This document shows positions 11,801 through 23,800 of a DNA stretch of 64,000 bases, piece after piece. Under the pieces are notes generated by a model. That model had not been told where the DNA came from. It saw only the letters and a program-made list of their open reading frames with translations, and did not search any database. A program made the translations under genes and the position numbers. How positions within the stretch are numbered: position 1 is the first letter of the stretch; the number at the start of each line of letters is the position of its first letter. Origin of the DNA: Zygnema cylindricum (taxonomy: Eukaryota > Streptophyta > Zygnematophyceae > Zygnematales > Zygnemataceae); NCBI GenBank assembly GCA_037447655.1, contig JBBHKE010001538.1:62001-126000 (forward strand), read 5' to 3'.

Positions 11801-14800
11801 CTTGAGGACTAAAGTGATAACGAAATTGATTGTAATATGGCAAGCCAAATAGTTTACACATTTGGATTGGCTTTACTGTAAGATCTTAAGCAAAAGAGTT
11901 TCACTTAAAATAATTCACAAAACATAAATCATTACACAGCGGAAGCTCATAAAAGGCAAGAGGAATATTCAGCCAAAAAGATTTATAAGTGTTTTTGGTC
12001 AAAGCCTCTTTACATCATCTCTTTTCTCTCTTCTCTCTCTTCTCTATCCTCTTTAAATAATCTCTTACTCTAAAATTAAATCCTCTATGATTCAATCATG
12101 TAAGATACAATTGATAGATTACTCTGCACATGTACACTAAGAATACTCTGCACATGTACACTGCTGCCTATATATACTCGCTACTCTACACTAAGAGACA
12201 ACAAGATAAGACAAGCAGAACTTAGCGTAGCGACGAAGTCTGTCCCTAGCTGACTGTGCACTCTTCAATGAAAATTCCACGAAGGAAGGCACACGCGCTT
12301 TCTTTGTTCGAAACGTCTAACTCCAAACATTGACTTAAACACGTGTCGCTCCACGAACACACCTGCACGCAAATTGAAACACATGCGCACGAAACAAACA
12401 AGTGACGCGAAAAGAAATAGTATGTTTCGTTCGCGGACAACAAAAGTACTGTCGCGAAACGACATCGTACTTTTTCTATGATGACGCGACAGTTCGCGTC
12501 AAACAAATACAAGTTGGTATGACGCTTCGCTGAAAAACCGCGTAACGACAATAATCCAACAATCCCCCTCTTATTGTCGGAATCGCAAAACTTTTCAAAA
12601 TAATCTAAGTTTTGGTCATCCCCTCTCAAACATATCATGTGTGGCAGCTTTTGTCAACAAATCTACCGCCTCCTCTTTTGTTGGTACATACGAAAGTTCA
12701 ATCTCGTTCACCGTAACCAAATCTCTTACAAAATGCCATTGGATCCTGATGTATTTCGTCCTCTTGTGAAACACTAGATTTTCCGCCAAAGCCATTGAAC
12801 TCATGCTGTTAGAATAAATTGTCATACAACCAATAGGAATGCTTAACTCACGTAACATCTCCTTAATCGAAATCGAAGCCTTAGCTGCATGACACGCAAC
12901 CATATACTCAGATTATGTGGAACTCAACGCAACCGTAGGTTGTAGCCTAGAACTCCACGAGATCGCGGCTCTTCCAAAAATAAATGCGTACCCTGACGTG
13001 GACTTACCTGAATCAAAATCGCCGCCCCAATCCGCGTCACAATACCCAACACACTCCAAAGATTTTTTGTCAAAAGTAAACAAAAGTCCAAGATCAATCG
13101 TACCAACCAAGTATCGAAAGATATGTCGTACGACCTCCCAATGCGCCTTCTTTTGCTCGTGACAGTAACGGCTGACGATGGAAACCGCGGCCGAAATATT
13201 TGGACGAGTATCAACGCTAAGGTACATAAGCGAACCAACCGCCTCTCGATATGGTACGTTGATAGAATCCTCCTCCTCAAACTTATGAATGTGTAGGTTT
13301 GCATCCAACGGTGTAGAAAGCGGTTTCGAGTCAGACATACCAAATCACTCCAAAATCTCCTTACAATATTGAGCTTGACTCAATTTAATGTTCCCCTCCT
13401 TGTCACGTATCACTTCAATCCCCAAAATATATCGTACCTCTCCAAGATCTGTTAATTTGAAATGTAAACCAATGTAACGTTTCAACTCACTAATGCGCTC
13501 CAACTTATCGCATGCCATCAAGAAATCATCCACGTAAACGGAAAAGATGATTTGGTCAACTCCTTCACCTTTCACGTAAACTCCAAAATCGGACGTAGTC
13601 CGAACAAATCGAAACTTCAATAGTACTTGATGAAGTCTCAAATACCAAGTGCGTGGTGCTTGTTTCAAACCATATAATGACTTTCGCAAACGCCATGCAT
13701 TTCCTTCCTGCAAAGGAGAGACACCTTCTGGTACCTTCATATATACCTCTTCCTCCAACCCACCATTTAAAAACGCGGTTTCAACGTCCATTTGATGGAC
13801 GTGCTTCTTCCCCATCGCTGCAATTGCAATAATAATCCGTAGTGAGTCGAACTTCACCATGGGAGCATAACTCTCTTTAAAATCGATTCCCTCACGTTGT
13901 TGGAACCCTTTACACACAAGCCTCGCCTTGTACTTAATTATTTCACCCGACGCTCCAGTTTTGGTTTTAAAGACCCACTTTGCATTAATCGCCTTTTTCC
14001 CCTCCAGTAATTTCACTTCCTCAAAAGTTCGATTATCAACCACCGACTTAAATTCTTTCTCCCACGCCGGTTTCCACTTACTCTCCCAATCAACCGACCT
14101 CCTAGCCTCGACATAAGATTGCGGGTCGCTGGTCATATTCTCCGTAAGTGATTGCTACAAAAAAAACTCCGTCTCCTTAGCATCGGAAAGAAAATAATGC
14201 AAATTTGATGCATTTTCCCCTTTTCGATCGTAAGTGAGTTTCTCCGGTTCTTCCCCTTTGTAATCCGAAAGCTCCTCCTAATAACTTGCTCCTCCTGCTT
14301 TTCCTCTTTCTCTTCCTTGGATTCAATTTCAATTTCCTTCTCACTCGATCTAGAACTCAATTTAGAACTTTGAGATTTCCGAATGTTCGAAGGCACTCGA
14401 GAATCCAAAGATCCATTACTCTTACTTTCAAATTCAATTTCAACCGATTTCTTCAAATTATATTTCTTAATTTTCTCATTCGATTCCACATCGGATTCCG
14501 AATCCCCAATGAACGGAAAACTCTCAATTTCACTCTCCTCATAAAAATCCAAATTTTCCTGAAATTTCCCAACGGAATTCATGGCGGATTTGAGATCCTC
14601 ATGAAAATCAACATTCCGAGATTCCTCCACAGTGTGACGAGCCGGATCATATACCCGGTATAAACTCCCTTTTGCACTATATCCAATAAAAATTCCCGGC
14701 CAACTCCTTGGTGCAAATTTCCCCTTCCTCTTAATTGATTCCACATAAACCGTAGCATGACATCCCCAAATTCTCAAATGATAAACCGTGGGCTTTCTCC

Positions 14801-17800
14801 CACTTCCTAACTCCGGTGTTTTACTTCCGGAAACCGAAGTGAGTCTTCGGTTACAAATATAATTCGCCGTAAGAATCGCATCTCCCCACAAAAACATCTC
14901 TCGTCCAGAGCTATGAACCATCGCACGGACCATTTCTTGTAAGGTACGATTCTTCCTCTCGGCCACTCCATTTGACTCCGGAGAATAAGGCGCAGTGAAT
15001 TGATGCCTTATCCTCCACTCCTTACAATACCCCTCAAAAACAACAAACTCCCCTCCATTATCCGAACGAATGGATTTAAGCTTCTTATCAATTTGCCTTT
15101 CGACCATTACATGCCATTCTTTAAATTTTTCAAATGCATCCGATTTCTTTTTCAATAAATACACCCATGACTTCCGCGAGAAGTCATCAACAATTACCAA
15201 AGTATATTTATTACCTCCAATTGTCTCGGGTTTAATATGTCCACAAAGATCAATGTGGACAACCTCCAAAGGACTTTGAGCTCGATGCTTGATGTCTTTA
15301 TTCGGATGGGATTTTTGAATTCGACGTCCTTTGCTACATCCTCCGCATCCATTCACCTTCTCATTGGATGCAAGGTCCAAACCCCTCACCGAAGATTGAC
15401 GAATCATCTTCTTCAAACTTACCTCGGATGTGTGACACATTCGATGATGCCATAAGGTAAGATCACCTTTCAACTCCGAAATTTGGTGTGAAATTCCCAC
15501 GGTGGGAACTTTAGATTTCGGCCTCCTCCATAAGAGCCGACTATGATTTGCATTCGTTACAACTCCTTCTCCAATTATATTCCCCTTCTCATTCCAAATC
15601 TCAATAGATTGATCACCTCTCGCAAGTAAGCTTCCACCACTTTTTTGGATTTGTGGAACGCTTAACAAATTGACCGAACCGTCCGGAATGTAAAGAGTAT
15701 TTTGAAGACAATACTCCGTCAATTTTTCCTTCCCATCATTATCCCATGAAAGAAGATCAAGCCGAACCGTGCCAACCGTTCCAACCGAAATGACATGGCC
15801 GCTTGCAACCGTAATAAACTTTGGAACCGTGAGTTCCCTCATATCATGAAACAAGGTAGCATCCGTGCAAACATGGTGAGATGCCCCTGTATCAATAATC
15901 CACTCCTTCTCTAAATTTCCTTCACTACTCACCGAATCAAGGGTAAGGTTAAGAACCGGAAAAACATCACCGGGTTCATTACCATAGTCAAAGTAATTTG
16001 CATTACCATAACCTCGACCACCACCGCGGCCTCCTCCTCGACCGCCACCTCGGCCGCCTCTATCACCTCCTATAGCTCCTCTTCCACCTCCGGAATCTCC
16101 ACTCTTTGCACAACATTGAGAAATCGTATGCCCCCACTTACCACAAAAATGACATTGCTTGTCCTTATCCGGACAAGAGGTTGACAAGTGTCCAAGCCGG
16201 TTACAGCGGTAGCATGTCACATTGGAAAGATCCGAAGGGACCTTCGGTGGACGACCTTGCTCCTTCTTGTTGCCTCGGCTGCCACCACCACCTTTCGGGC
16301 CACCTCCTCTACCACCTCCTCTACCACGGGCATAGTTAAGATCCGGGGTTTCGGGAGTAGTAGAGTTGAGAACTCCTCCTCCACTTGAAGAAGCCGATGG
16401 AGTTCCCTCCGACATTTTGATAAAATTAACGGTGAATCCGAAAGTATTATCCGCCTTCGCTCGTAAAATAGCTTTAAGATGCGAAAGCTTATCCGGTAAA
16501 GCGTTAAGAAAAACGCTTAACTATCCGCATCCAAAATAACTCGACCATTGTTGAGTAATTGCTCTAGTATAATATTGAAGCGCTTCACGGCATCATCCAT
16601 CACTTCATTTGATTTGATTTTAAAATTCATAAAGTCCCTATAAACATATTGACCCTTGTTCTCAACGACTTTCTCATATTGCTCCTCAAGTGCTTGCCAA
16701 CACTCATGGGCCGTGCCGTGAGCAAGGAAATGATCAAGCACGGAAGAAGTGCAATTCTTCATCAAACCGGTCGTTGCCGCAATATCCTTCAACCTCCATT
16801 GAGCACGTGCCTTGCTCTCCGTTGGCATCTTCTCCTCTCCATTGACAATCCTCCAAAGCCTCTTAAGAATAAGTTGATTTGAAATAAATTTCTTCCAAAC
16901 CGCATAATTGGTGCCATTAAAGGCCACGGATTTCCCCGACATATTATAATCATCTTCATTATCCAATGCCTCTTCAAAATCTGAATCTTCCTCTATCTTT
17001 GCTTTACCTTTCCTAATTCTCTCTTTTATCTCACTCTCATTAGCTCCTCCACTGAATGGATCGGCAGCATGAAATGTAGCAAATTCTCTTTTCTCACTAG
17101 ATTGAGTTTGAAATCGTGAATCTACATATCTCATTAATGTATCAAACATCTCCTCAAATTTTCTCTCCGTATTCCGAGTCTCCTCAAATTGAGAACCCGA
17201 AAAACTGAACTCTTTTGCTCTTTCCGACGTCGACATGGGGGAAGGAGTATTTCTATTCTTCTTCCTCCCCATGCGCTCCCTCTCTATCTCTGAAGCACTA
17301 GCTCCGATATCAATTGTAGGATCTTAAGCAAAAGAGTTTCACTTAAAATAATTCACAAAACATAAATCATTACACAGCGGAAGCTCATAAAAGGCAAGAG
17401 GAATATTCAGCCAAAAAGATTTATAAGTATTCTTGGCCGAAGCCTCTTTACATCATCTCTTTTCTCTCTTCTCTCTCTTCTCTATCCTCTTTAAATAATC
17501 TCTTACTCTAAAATCAAATCCTCTATGATTCAATCATGTAAGATATAATTGATAGATTACTCTGCACATGTACACTTAGATTACTCTGCACATGTACACT
17601 TAGATTTCTTTGCACATGTACACTGCTGCCTATATATACTCGCTACTCTACACTAAGAGACAACAAGATAAGACAAGCAGAACTTAGCTGACTGTGCACT
17701 CTTCAATGAAAATTCCACGAAGGAAGGCGCACGCGCTTTCTTTGTTCGAAACGTCTAACTCCAAACATTGACTTAAACACGTGTCGCTCCACGAACACAC

Positions 17801-20800
17801 TTGCACGCAAATTGAAACACCTGCGCACGAAACAAACAAGTGACGCGAAACGAAATAGTATGTTTCGTTCGCGGACAACAAAAGTACTGTCGCGAAACGA
17901 CATCGTACTTTTTGTATGATGACGCGACAGTTTGCGTCAAACAAATACAAGTTGGTATGACGCTTCGCCGAAATACCGCGAAACGACAATAATCCAACAT
18001 TTACTTGGCCGGTTACCCCTCGAGGGAGGGTGTTGGTTTACTCTAGATGTACCTTCGATACCGAGAATGTAGAGTTCACCCACACTCGTTCTTTAATAAT
18101 GTAAATATGCCGGAACCGATATCCGGGAGGTACCGATATTCGAGCGGTACAAATTTCTAGGCACTACGGATATCCAGGTAACAATATTCGGGTGATACAA
18201 TATCTCGGCGGTACGATATTCGGGCGGTACGATATTCAAGCGGGTACAATATTGGGGCGGTATGGCGTCCGAGCGGCACCGATTTTTGGGCGGTGCGCAT
18301 ATTCGGTCGGTACAGATATCTGGGCGATACCAGCCCCCCCCTCCCCCCCGGGCGGTACCATTTTCTGAGCGGTAACAATGTCCGATCGATACCGATATTT
18401 GGGCGGTTCCAATTTCCAGGCAATACCGATATCTGGACAGTACCGAGTTCCTATCGGTACAAATTTCCGGGCAGTACAGATATGCAGGTGATACCGATTT
18501 CCAGGCGGGTACCGATACCCGGACGGTACCGATATCCGAGCAGTACCGATATCCGGGCTAGTGGTGTAGTGGTTATTGCACTGAAGGCTAAAGGCTCGAT
18601 TCCGAGGTCCCATTTTGGGGCTCTAGCAAGCTCAATTTTCCCTTTCACGGGACATCCGAATTTGTCCCCGAGATACTGCGAATATTAACATGGTATCAAG
18701 TACTATATTAACAACCTTTTGTTTCATGTTTTTTTTGGGGTTTAGGAGTGGATTGTGGGGATTGTACGGATCCATCATGTTGCGTGAATGGAGAGTGCAA
18801 AAACCAATCTTTTTGCGAAAACTTCCCGTGCTCGCAGCCCGGACATAGGGAGTGTTGTAAGTGGAGGGAGGGGGAGAGGGAGAGGAGGGGGAGAGGGAGT
18901 GGGAGAGGGCGAGGAAGGGGGAGAGGGAGGGGGAGGGGGAGGGGGAGAGTGGGAGAGGAGGGGGAGAGGGAGTGGGAGAGGGCGAGGGAGAGGGAGATGG
19001 AGAGGGAGGGAGAGGGAAAGAAGGTAGGGAACGGTGGAGTAGATGAACTTGTTTTCTGTGGGGTAGAGAGAGGGAGGGGAGAGGGTGAGTCAAGGGATTC
19101 GGGGGAGGGGAGGGGAGTCGGGTGGGTAGAGGAATGAGGAGGTGGGGGAGAGCAGCATTGAGGGGAAAAGAAAAAATGGTGGAGAGGGGAGAGGGAGGGA
19201 GAGGGGGCAGAGGAGGGAAGTCGGGGAGAGCAGACTTGGAGATGGAAAAGGGAGTGGAGAGGATGGATAGCGGAGAGGGAGGGGAGCGGAGAGGGTAGGG
19301 GAGGAGAAGGGAGAGCTAGGAGAGGGGAGAGAGAGGTGGAGATGGGAGTGTTGGGGAAGAGAGGGGAAAGAGGGGTAGAGGTGGGGAGACAAGGAGGGGG
19401 AGATGAAAAGGGGAGAAGAAAAGGGGAGAGAAGAGGGGGGGAGGGGAGGAAAGGCGAAGGATGTAGGAGAGGGAGTGAGGCGGGGAGGGGGAGTGCTGGA
19501 GAGAGGAAAGCTTTGGTGTTTAGTATATTAGCTGATCCGGAAATTTTACTTGCTTTTTTCTGTTTCTATCGCTTTTTAAATTATTCGTTTTCTTAATTTT
19601 TGTATTCTTGTAATGCTTTTGATCTTGACATTTTTAAACTTATATCCACCAGCAATTTTTTGTTTTTTTTTTTCCTTTACTTTTTGTTCATTCATAATCT
19701 CATCTTGAGTTGCTCCTCTCTCAATTTCCTACCACACGCGTGAGTTTTTTTTTGGTTTCTTTTTTGTCCTGTATCTTACCAAAGATTTTTTTCCAACTTT
19801 TGACAAATATTCTTTGAGGGATACTAATAATTGTCATGTTTTTTTTTTCTGTCCCTCTCGTGCTCCCTCTCCAACTTTTCCTCTCTCTTCCTCCTCTTTC
19901 CCTTTTTCTCGCTCGCGCCCTCATTTTTCTCTCTCCCTCTCTCTCTCTCTCCCTCTCCCTCTCCCTCTCCCTCTCCCTCTCCCTCTCCCTCTCCCTTTCC
20001 CTCTCCCTCTCCCTCTCCCTCTCCCTCTTCCTCTCCCTCTCCCTCTCCCTTTCCCTCTCCCTCTCCCTCTCCCTCTCCCTCTCCCTCTCCCTCTCCCTCT
20101 CCCTCTCCCTCTCTCTATTTTTTGTTTTTTTCAGCTGTTTGTAAAGGACCTCCGTGTGGTCAAGATATCGGTTACGCTAAAATTATAAAGGCTTTGCCTT
20201 TTTTCTATTTGGGAAATTCCAGTATTTATGGAAATTCTTGGAATGGAAGAGGCGTCGATGTTGTATTTGAGTACACTTCCCAGGCTGATCAAGTATGTTT
20301 TATGGTTATATTCGGGTTTAAATATTTAAAATGCCCCTTTATTTTGAGGATAGCGAGAATTTGAAAATACCTCAACATCCATTATGGTGCATTTGTTGTT
20401 TTAAATCATTAGTCGAGGGACCATTCAGTAGGAATTCCAATTAGCAAACCTTAAACGTTTGGTATTTACCCAGATAACCAGCTTGATTTGTTTGCGTATG
20501 TGTTAGGATTGTAAGTATGGAAGTGTACATTTGAAAAAAACAAAAATATTTACATAGTGTCATAATATTGAAGATTCGCAAGTATGTGTTTGTTGTTTTT
20601 ATCCGAAGCTTTATTGCGCATTTTCCCGGAGTTCTAATGTTTAATTCATTTTTCTGATTTTTTTTTATCCTATAATGTTTGATAAAGCGAGTGGTAATGT
20701 TTCTACATCATATAGGTTTTCTAAAAGTATGAACGGATAACAAAGAAAATGTCGAATGAAAACAATCCACTAAATGCTGTTCATATTGACTCAGTGAAAG

Positions 20801-23800
20801 ATACACATTAATTATTGCTCAAAATGAGTTATTGGAAATGACCGTCTATATATTTCTCAGATTGACTTATTGAGCATTTTTCACTGATTGTAGTGTTGTT
20901 TGATTCCAACTTTTTCAGTATGTGACGATCAGCACGTGCGACCAAGTGACTTATGACACCGTCCTTACGGTAGTCGACGGAAATAGAAATTTACTGGATT
21001 CCAATGACGATGCATGTCGCTTAGGTTCACGTTTGGAAGGAGTCTTACTTATTGAATCCGAAGTCTACAGAATCGTAAGTCTAAAAACAACTTATTCGAC
21101 CTTATTGTTTTACATTGTAAAAAGGCGTGAGTTAAAGGGTTTTTTTCTACATTTCATTTGAAGGTTAATTGTTTGACTCTGTATGAAATCCGAGTCAATT
21201 TGTGAAAGAGTTCAGTTGTCGAATTTTTCTGCATCTTGACTACTTGTTGTAAGTACTTTTGGTTCTATTGGCTTTTAGTTTTGTTTGTATTCCCTTGTGG
21301 TACCATGAAAATATTGTCTTCACGAAGTGATGTGTCATCGAGATTCACAAGTAATGTGCCTTCTATTTTTTTTTCTTTTTCATGCCTTGATTTGTTTAGG
21401 TTGTCGAAGCATACGACAGTGGGGAAAACTTTCACATACCAGAGGTCGTAGGGCTATTTTCTCTCAACATAACTATTGAAGGTCAGTTAGACATTTCATT
21501 CCTTAATATTCAAGAGTTAATTGGTTTTGTGTAAACAAGGATCGACACTAAATGAAATAATATCCCACATTGACACTTTCTTGATGCTGTAGACTTACAG
21601 GTTGTACATAAAGAATATTCTCTCGACAAAATTAAATAGAAACCTATCCTTGAGAAGTATGTGTCTTAAACCCATTACCGTAGTATTCCTACCTTGTAAT
21701 AATTTGGGTCTTATTTACAACAAAACCCATTCTGCCATTGCATTAATACTCCAAATTTATTCACCACGATTATCAACACTAGTAGTCGCCATATTCGACG
21801 ATTTTTTTTGAAAAAAATGGAGATATTTGAATCAAAGTTTGTATGCATGAATTGAATATCATCGGAAGGGGCATGTTACCACAAATTTTGTAATGGCAGA
21901 AAATATTAAATAAAAAATGACCTTCGTAGACTTCGTGGCAAAAGTTGACATTCGTGAATTTTGTGGATAGGTCATTTGACATCAATAGAATCGCGGAAAG
22001 AAACCTGTGAATCGTAGACGAATTTAAAGTGCAAATGGAGTGCGAATGCCGAATATATGGACAATTTTTCTAATTCAAATACGAATATGGTGACCACAGG
22101 TGCAACAAAAGTGACGAATGAGCCGCTTTTCAATAATTAGTAAATTTTCTCTCCTGGTACACATAAATATGCAGGATATTATGGACGATCTCCTCCACCT
22201 TCCCCACCATCACCACCTTCACCACCATCTCCTCCTTCTCCTCCTCCTCGTCCTCCTTCTCCATCTCCGCCTCCCTCACCTCCTCCGCCTTCTCCTCCGC
22301 CTCCCTCACCTCCTCCACCTCCTCCACCTCCTCCGCCTTCTCCACCTAAACCACCTCCTTCACCACCAAAATGTGACTTTGTAGAAGGTTATATTATATG
22401 GGGCACCTCTATCAGTGGTTACGACTCACTCACAACTGGATCTGCTCAAGGTTGTTGTTCTTACTGCCATACAGTAAGAAGTTGTGTGGCTTTCTCTTTC
22501 AACAAAGTGAACAACAGTTGTTCCCTCAAATACGCCGTTTCACAAGTTACTTACGCGGTATCTCCTGGGTCTTTCGTCTCCGGTTTTGTAGGAGGTATGC
22601 AACAACACCATTTGGTCGTATAGAAAATAGGTTTCTTGCACAAACTCATACAAAATAATGGAAAGAAAAGAAGCTTCTTATTGCATTGCTGATGATTTTC
22701 CTTCCCGGGTTTTGTTGCTCAACTACAATTTAGTTATTCGAAATAACTTCCAATAATTTTGTAGTTTTCTGACATCACAGACTGTTTTGTTTGCAGAAAA
22801 TCTTGCCCTAAACAAATCTGCGAAACTGAGTAGCGTCCTCGTTGGCCCCGAGAATAAAGGAATCGACGGAGTCACATGGAAAGATTCGATAAGCACATGG
22901 AAAAGAATAGTTTCGTGGTATAGAGTTGATTTGCTCCGCGGATACACCATTGGAAGAGTGGAGCTTTATTCCCTTCCGTGTTGCTTGGACAGTACTAATT
23001 CTACGTGTCTTGCCTGTCAGAATCGTCTCTCTGGTGTTGAGATTTGGGCTGGCAGAGACCGATATTCGTGGAATAATACGAGCTACGAGTGCCGTCCCGA
23101 TATTGTATATTCGTGGCAAAATTTACCCGAAAATAGCTATGGCCAGCCCTTCGCCAAGGATTGTAACGTCTATGCGAGATATATTTGGGTGGTGTTGAAG
23201 AAGAGGGAAAACTTAACCCTCACGGAAGTGCGTGTGATGCCCAAAGGTGTGTTACAAAGGTTTAAGTCATCCTTACATCTATAAGTTTATTAGTCTATTG
23301 CAATAATTATTGTTGTTAAATTGGTATATCATCCGTACAACTATGAGTTTTTATGACTACCTAATTATCTAAAAAAAAAATTCCTCCCCTGATAAGGATC
23401 ACCAACACAGTTCAGTGGAGGTCACACAACACCGTAAAAAAACTTGGGTTGAATGCAAGATGGATAAATATGTATCCCGTACATGACGCTTATTATTGAG
23501 CAAACAATGGAACTAAGCACTTTCAATCCCGTTTTGAACTAAACATACATTGCTTAAGATTATTGCTATAATATTTGAGTTGTTTCTATAATCAAACAAT
23601 AGTTTCGATCTTCCTCAAAATTTTAACATTTTCAATAAATGTTCTATTCCTCTTTTTCCACTGCTCCTTACTAACAATATGATTGTATCGCAGTCGCAAG
23701 CTTGTATCCAGTACCACCTTCCCCGCCCCGTCCACCTTCTCCTCCTCCTCCTCCCCCTTTTTCGCCACCTCCCTCCACTCCACTAGGTATTTGCGATCTT

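Larger units (their letters stand above)
11877..17999 (-). mobile_element. Near-intact Ty1/copia retrotransposon (family 2)
   Basis: This 6.1-kb element has two 685-bp LTRs (11877-12561 and 17315-17999) with TG...CA ends and a 5-bp target duplication TTTAC. It reads on the minus strand. The primer site next to the 5' LTR and a purine tract next to the 3' LTR are visible. The order gag, zinc knuckles, protease, integrase, reverse transcriptase, RNase H is that of copia. A few stops and frameshifts break the reading frame. It lies in the intron upstream of exon 2b. Confidence 0.93.
11724..20328 (+). repeat. Tandem duplication, copy 2 (exons 2b and 3b), interrupted by a copia element
   Basis: It begins ATTTGAAAAGTGATGG, matching copy 1 near 9645, and ends AAATATTT near 20328. 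The homologous sequence is interrupted at 11877 and resumes at 18000 after the retrotransposon. Copy 2 holds exons 18746-18856 and 20135-20292. Because only copy 2 carries the copia element, the duplication is older than that insertion or the two are near-contemporary. Confidence 0.85.

Noticed and set aside
12246-12638. 130-codon minus-strand frame, and its relative at 17684-17989
   Set aside because: Both lie in the LTRs of the same retrotransposon and have no domain.
14286-14663. Phe/Leu-rich + strand frame
   Set aside because: It is the complement of the acidic/Ser-rich spacer in the copia pol frame.
19814-20364. Leu/Pro, Ser/Pro and Ser/Leu repeat proteins
   Set aside because: They are three frames of the CCCTCT array; only the end past 20135 is exon 3b.
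22130-22345. 71-codon Glu/Val-rich minus-strand frame
   Set aside because: It is the complement of the Pro codons in exon 6.
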